From: JAAFIP01 sp031428975
Lineage (GTDB): Bacteria; Pseudomonadota; Gammaproteobacteria; Burkholderiales; Burkholderiaceae_C
Direction of reading: 5' to 3'
NCBI GenBank assembly: GCA_031428975.1
Contig: JANOYR010000208.1
Location: 1-6,395, forward strand
Length of the DNA: 6,395 nucleotides
Shown: positions 5,228 through 6,395 of the stretch, piece by piece
Layout of the letters: the number at the start of each line of letters is the position of its first letter
Numbering within the stretch: the first letter of the stretch is position 1
Made by a program: the position numbers and the translations under genes
The notes under the pieces: generated by a model
Databases searched by the model: none
What the model was told of the DNA's origin: nothing
Seen by the model: the letters and a program-made list of their open reading frames with translations, nothing else

Positions 5228-6190
5228 GTGGCCGTTTACACCGAAGTCTCTTTATCAGAAGCCCAAGCGCTGTTTACCCGCTTAGATTTGGGCACGCTCA
5301 GTAGCCTCAAAGCCTGCTCTGGCGGCATTGAAAACACCAATTATTTTGCCAGCTCGGAGCGGGGCGACTATGTCCTGACGCTGTTTGAGCGGCTCACACA
5401 TGTGCAGCTGCCTTACTATTTGCACCTGATGGACTATTTGGCCGCAGGCGGCGTGCCAGTGCCCAAGCCAGCGGCGGATGCACAAGGCGCAATTTTGCAC
5501 ACTGTCTTGGCCAAACCTGCCTGCGTGGTCAACAAGCTGGTGGGCAGCAGCGCCTTAGCGCCCAATGCGCCGCACTGCGCCGCCGTGGGCGCAATGCTGG
5601 CGCGTATGCACTTGGCGGGCGCGGGGTATGGCCGCCAGCAGCCCAATTTGCGCGGCCTGCCGTGGTGGAGCGACACGGTGCCTGTGGTGTTGCCGTATTT
5701 AGATGCCGCGCAAGCCGCGCTGATCAGCAGCGAGCTGGCCTACCAGCAGCACATAGCAGCGGGCAGTGCCTATGCCGCTCTGCCGCGCGGGCCCATTCAT
5801 GCCGATTTGTTCCGTGACAACGTGATGTTTGAAGGGGAGGCGCTCACCGGCTTTTTTGACTTTTATTTTGCGGGCAACGACGCTTGGCTGTTTGACATTG
5901 CCGTTTGCCTGAACGACTGGTGTGTGGATTTGCCCACGGGCGTGCAAGACGCTGCGCGTGCTGCCGCCTTTGTGCAGGGCTACCAATCGGTGCGCCCCTT
6001 GCAAGCGGCAGAGCGCAGCCTGCTGCCCGCCATGCTGCGGGCGGGGGCGCTGCGTTTTTGGATTTCTAGGCTGTGGGATTACCACCTGCCGCGCGAGGCC
6101 TCCCTGCTCAAAGCCCACGACCCTGCGCATTTTGAGCGCATCTTGCGCCAGCGGGCGCACCGGCCGTCCACAGCGGGCTGGCTGTTATAA
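5228..6190 (+). CDS. thrB: Homoserine kinase, aminoglycoside-phosphotransferase-fold type
   Basis: Homoserine kinase (EC 2.7.1.39) phosphorylates L-homoserine with ATP in threonine biosynthesis, in the cytoplasm. This is the APH/choline-kinase-fold form used by many beta- and gammaproteobacteria, not the GHMP-type ThrB of E. coli. The 320 residues match the usual family length. The N-terminal lobe has SGGIENTNYF (31-40) and YVLTLFE (48-54). The Brenner motif is HADLFRDN (191-198), with catalytic D193 and metal-binding N198. GFFDFYFAG follows, with the second metal ligand at D211. The GTG at 5228 is chosen because the protein then begins MAVYTEVSL, as in relatives; no Shine-Dalgarno sequence precedes it. 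No thrA or thrC is in the window, so the pathway genes are dispersed. The BPSS1780-type gene follows 134 bases downstream. Confidence 0.95.
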   Translation: MAVYTEVSLSEAQALFTRLDLGTLSSLKACSGGIENTNYFASSERGDYVLTLFERLTHVQLPYYLHLMDYLAAGGVPVPKPAADAQGAILHTVLAKPACVVNKLVGSSALAPNAPHCAAVGAMLARMHLAGAGYGRQQPNLRGLPWWSDTVPVVLPYLDAAQAALISSELAYQQHIAAGSAYAALPRGPIHADLFRDNVMFEGEALTGFFDFYFAGNDAWLFDIAVCLNDWCVDLPTGVQDAARAAAFVQGYQSVRPLQAAERSLLPAMLRAGALRFWISRLWDYHLPREASLLKAHDPAHFERILRQRAHRPSTAGWLL

Positions 6191-6247
6191 AAAGCACCAG
6201 CATCTGTTTCTGTGCATAAAATCACACTAAGCATTTTTTCTAAACGG

Positions 6248-6267
6248 CCTGCCTCGCAATTGGCAGG
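6248..6267. repeat. Hairpin between thrB and the next gene
   Basis: CCTGCC (6248-6253) pairs perfectly with GGCAGG (6262-6267) across an 8-base loop. No T-run follows on the plus strand. On the minus strand an A-rich stretch lies a few bases beyond the stem. It could reduce readthrough from thrB or be part of the leader of the next gene, but it is not a standard intrinsic terminator. Confidence 0.35.
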
Positions 6268-6324
6268 GCGCGTGCATCCAAACTGCGAACTTAGCGCGTA
6301 GCCATTACTCACACCATCCACGTT

Positions 6325-6395
6325 ATGAAATTGAATATTGTTAAACCACGCCAAGGCTTTACTTGGGTCAAAATGGGAATTTTGGTGTTTTTTAA
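6325..6395 (+). CDS. BPSS1780 family membrane protein, N-terminal fragment (right edge)
   Basis: An open frame starts at ATG 6325-6327 and runs 23 codons plus two bases to the window edge. It reads MKLNIVKPRQG, then FTWVKMGILVFF. Proteins of the BPSS1780 membrane family begin in the same way, with a short basic segment, R-x-G-x-x-W-V and then the first membrane-associated helix before a Pro-rich turn. I also recall such a gene next to thrB in Comamonadaceae. The function of the family is unknown. No clear Shine-Dalgarno sequence is seen upstream. The fragment is too short for certainty, but residue pattern and position agree. Confidence 0.6.
   Translation, partial: MKLNIVKPRQGFTWVKMGILVFF

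Noticed and set aside
5699..6160. A 153-codon minus-strand frame inside thrB
   Set aside because: It lies fully antisense to the conserved kinase domain of ThrB and resembles no family I know.
6364..6370. A further GGGTCAA-like word near the right edge
   Set aside because: It lies inside the coding start of the BPSS1780-type gene (W-V-K codons), lacks the extended repeat context and is probably chance.

Overview
The window looks like an ordinary chromosomal segment from a betaproteobacterium, most likely Burkholderiales and probably Comamonadaceae. The reasons are the style of the PolA and aminoglycoside-phosphotransferase-fold ThrB proteins, the start of a BPSS1780-type membrane protein directly after thrB, and intergenic repeats of a type I associate with that group. 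The taxonomy is inferred from family memory, not from a search.

Layout, left to right. Positions 1-1581 (minus) hold the N-terminal 527 codons of DNA polymerase I (polA): the complete 5'-nuclease domain and a complete set of proofreading-exonuclease motifs. The polymerase domain lies beyond the left edge. Positions 1582-2036 are a long divergent intergenic region packed with repeats: a REP-like dispersed element, two small hairpins, a long interrupted inverted repeat, one copy of a 33-bp sequence that recurs 3.3 kb away, and a pair of GGGTCAA-type direct repeats just before the next gene. Positions 2037-3092 (plus) encode a Fic-domain AMP-transferase with a built-in inhibitory motif and a C-terminal winged helix. 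It is followed after 45 bases by a DMT/EamA transporter (3138-4199, plus) whose last 60 residues are a histidine-rich tail. This transporter converges with a gene for an exported FecR-domain protein (4227-4955, minus). A 272-bp divergent region carrying the second 33-bp copy then leads into thrB, homoserine kinase (5228-6190, plus). At the right edge, the first 23 codons of a BPSS1780-family membrane protein begin at 6325 (plus).

Functionally, polA (replication and repair) and thrB (threonine synthesis) are housekeeping genes. The fic, EamA and FecR genes between them look like accessory cargo and show no common pathway. I see no CRISPR array, tRNA, rRNA, transposase, integrase or phage gene. 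I do not see a convincing new multi-gene system. The most interesting unexplained signals are the repeats: the 33-bp pair, and the GGGTCAA-type motifs around fic that may be an autoregulatory operator. None of the six gene starts has a clear Shine-Dalgarno sequence.
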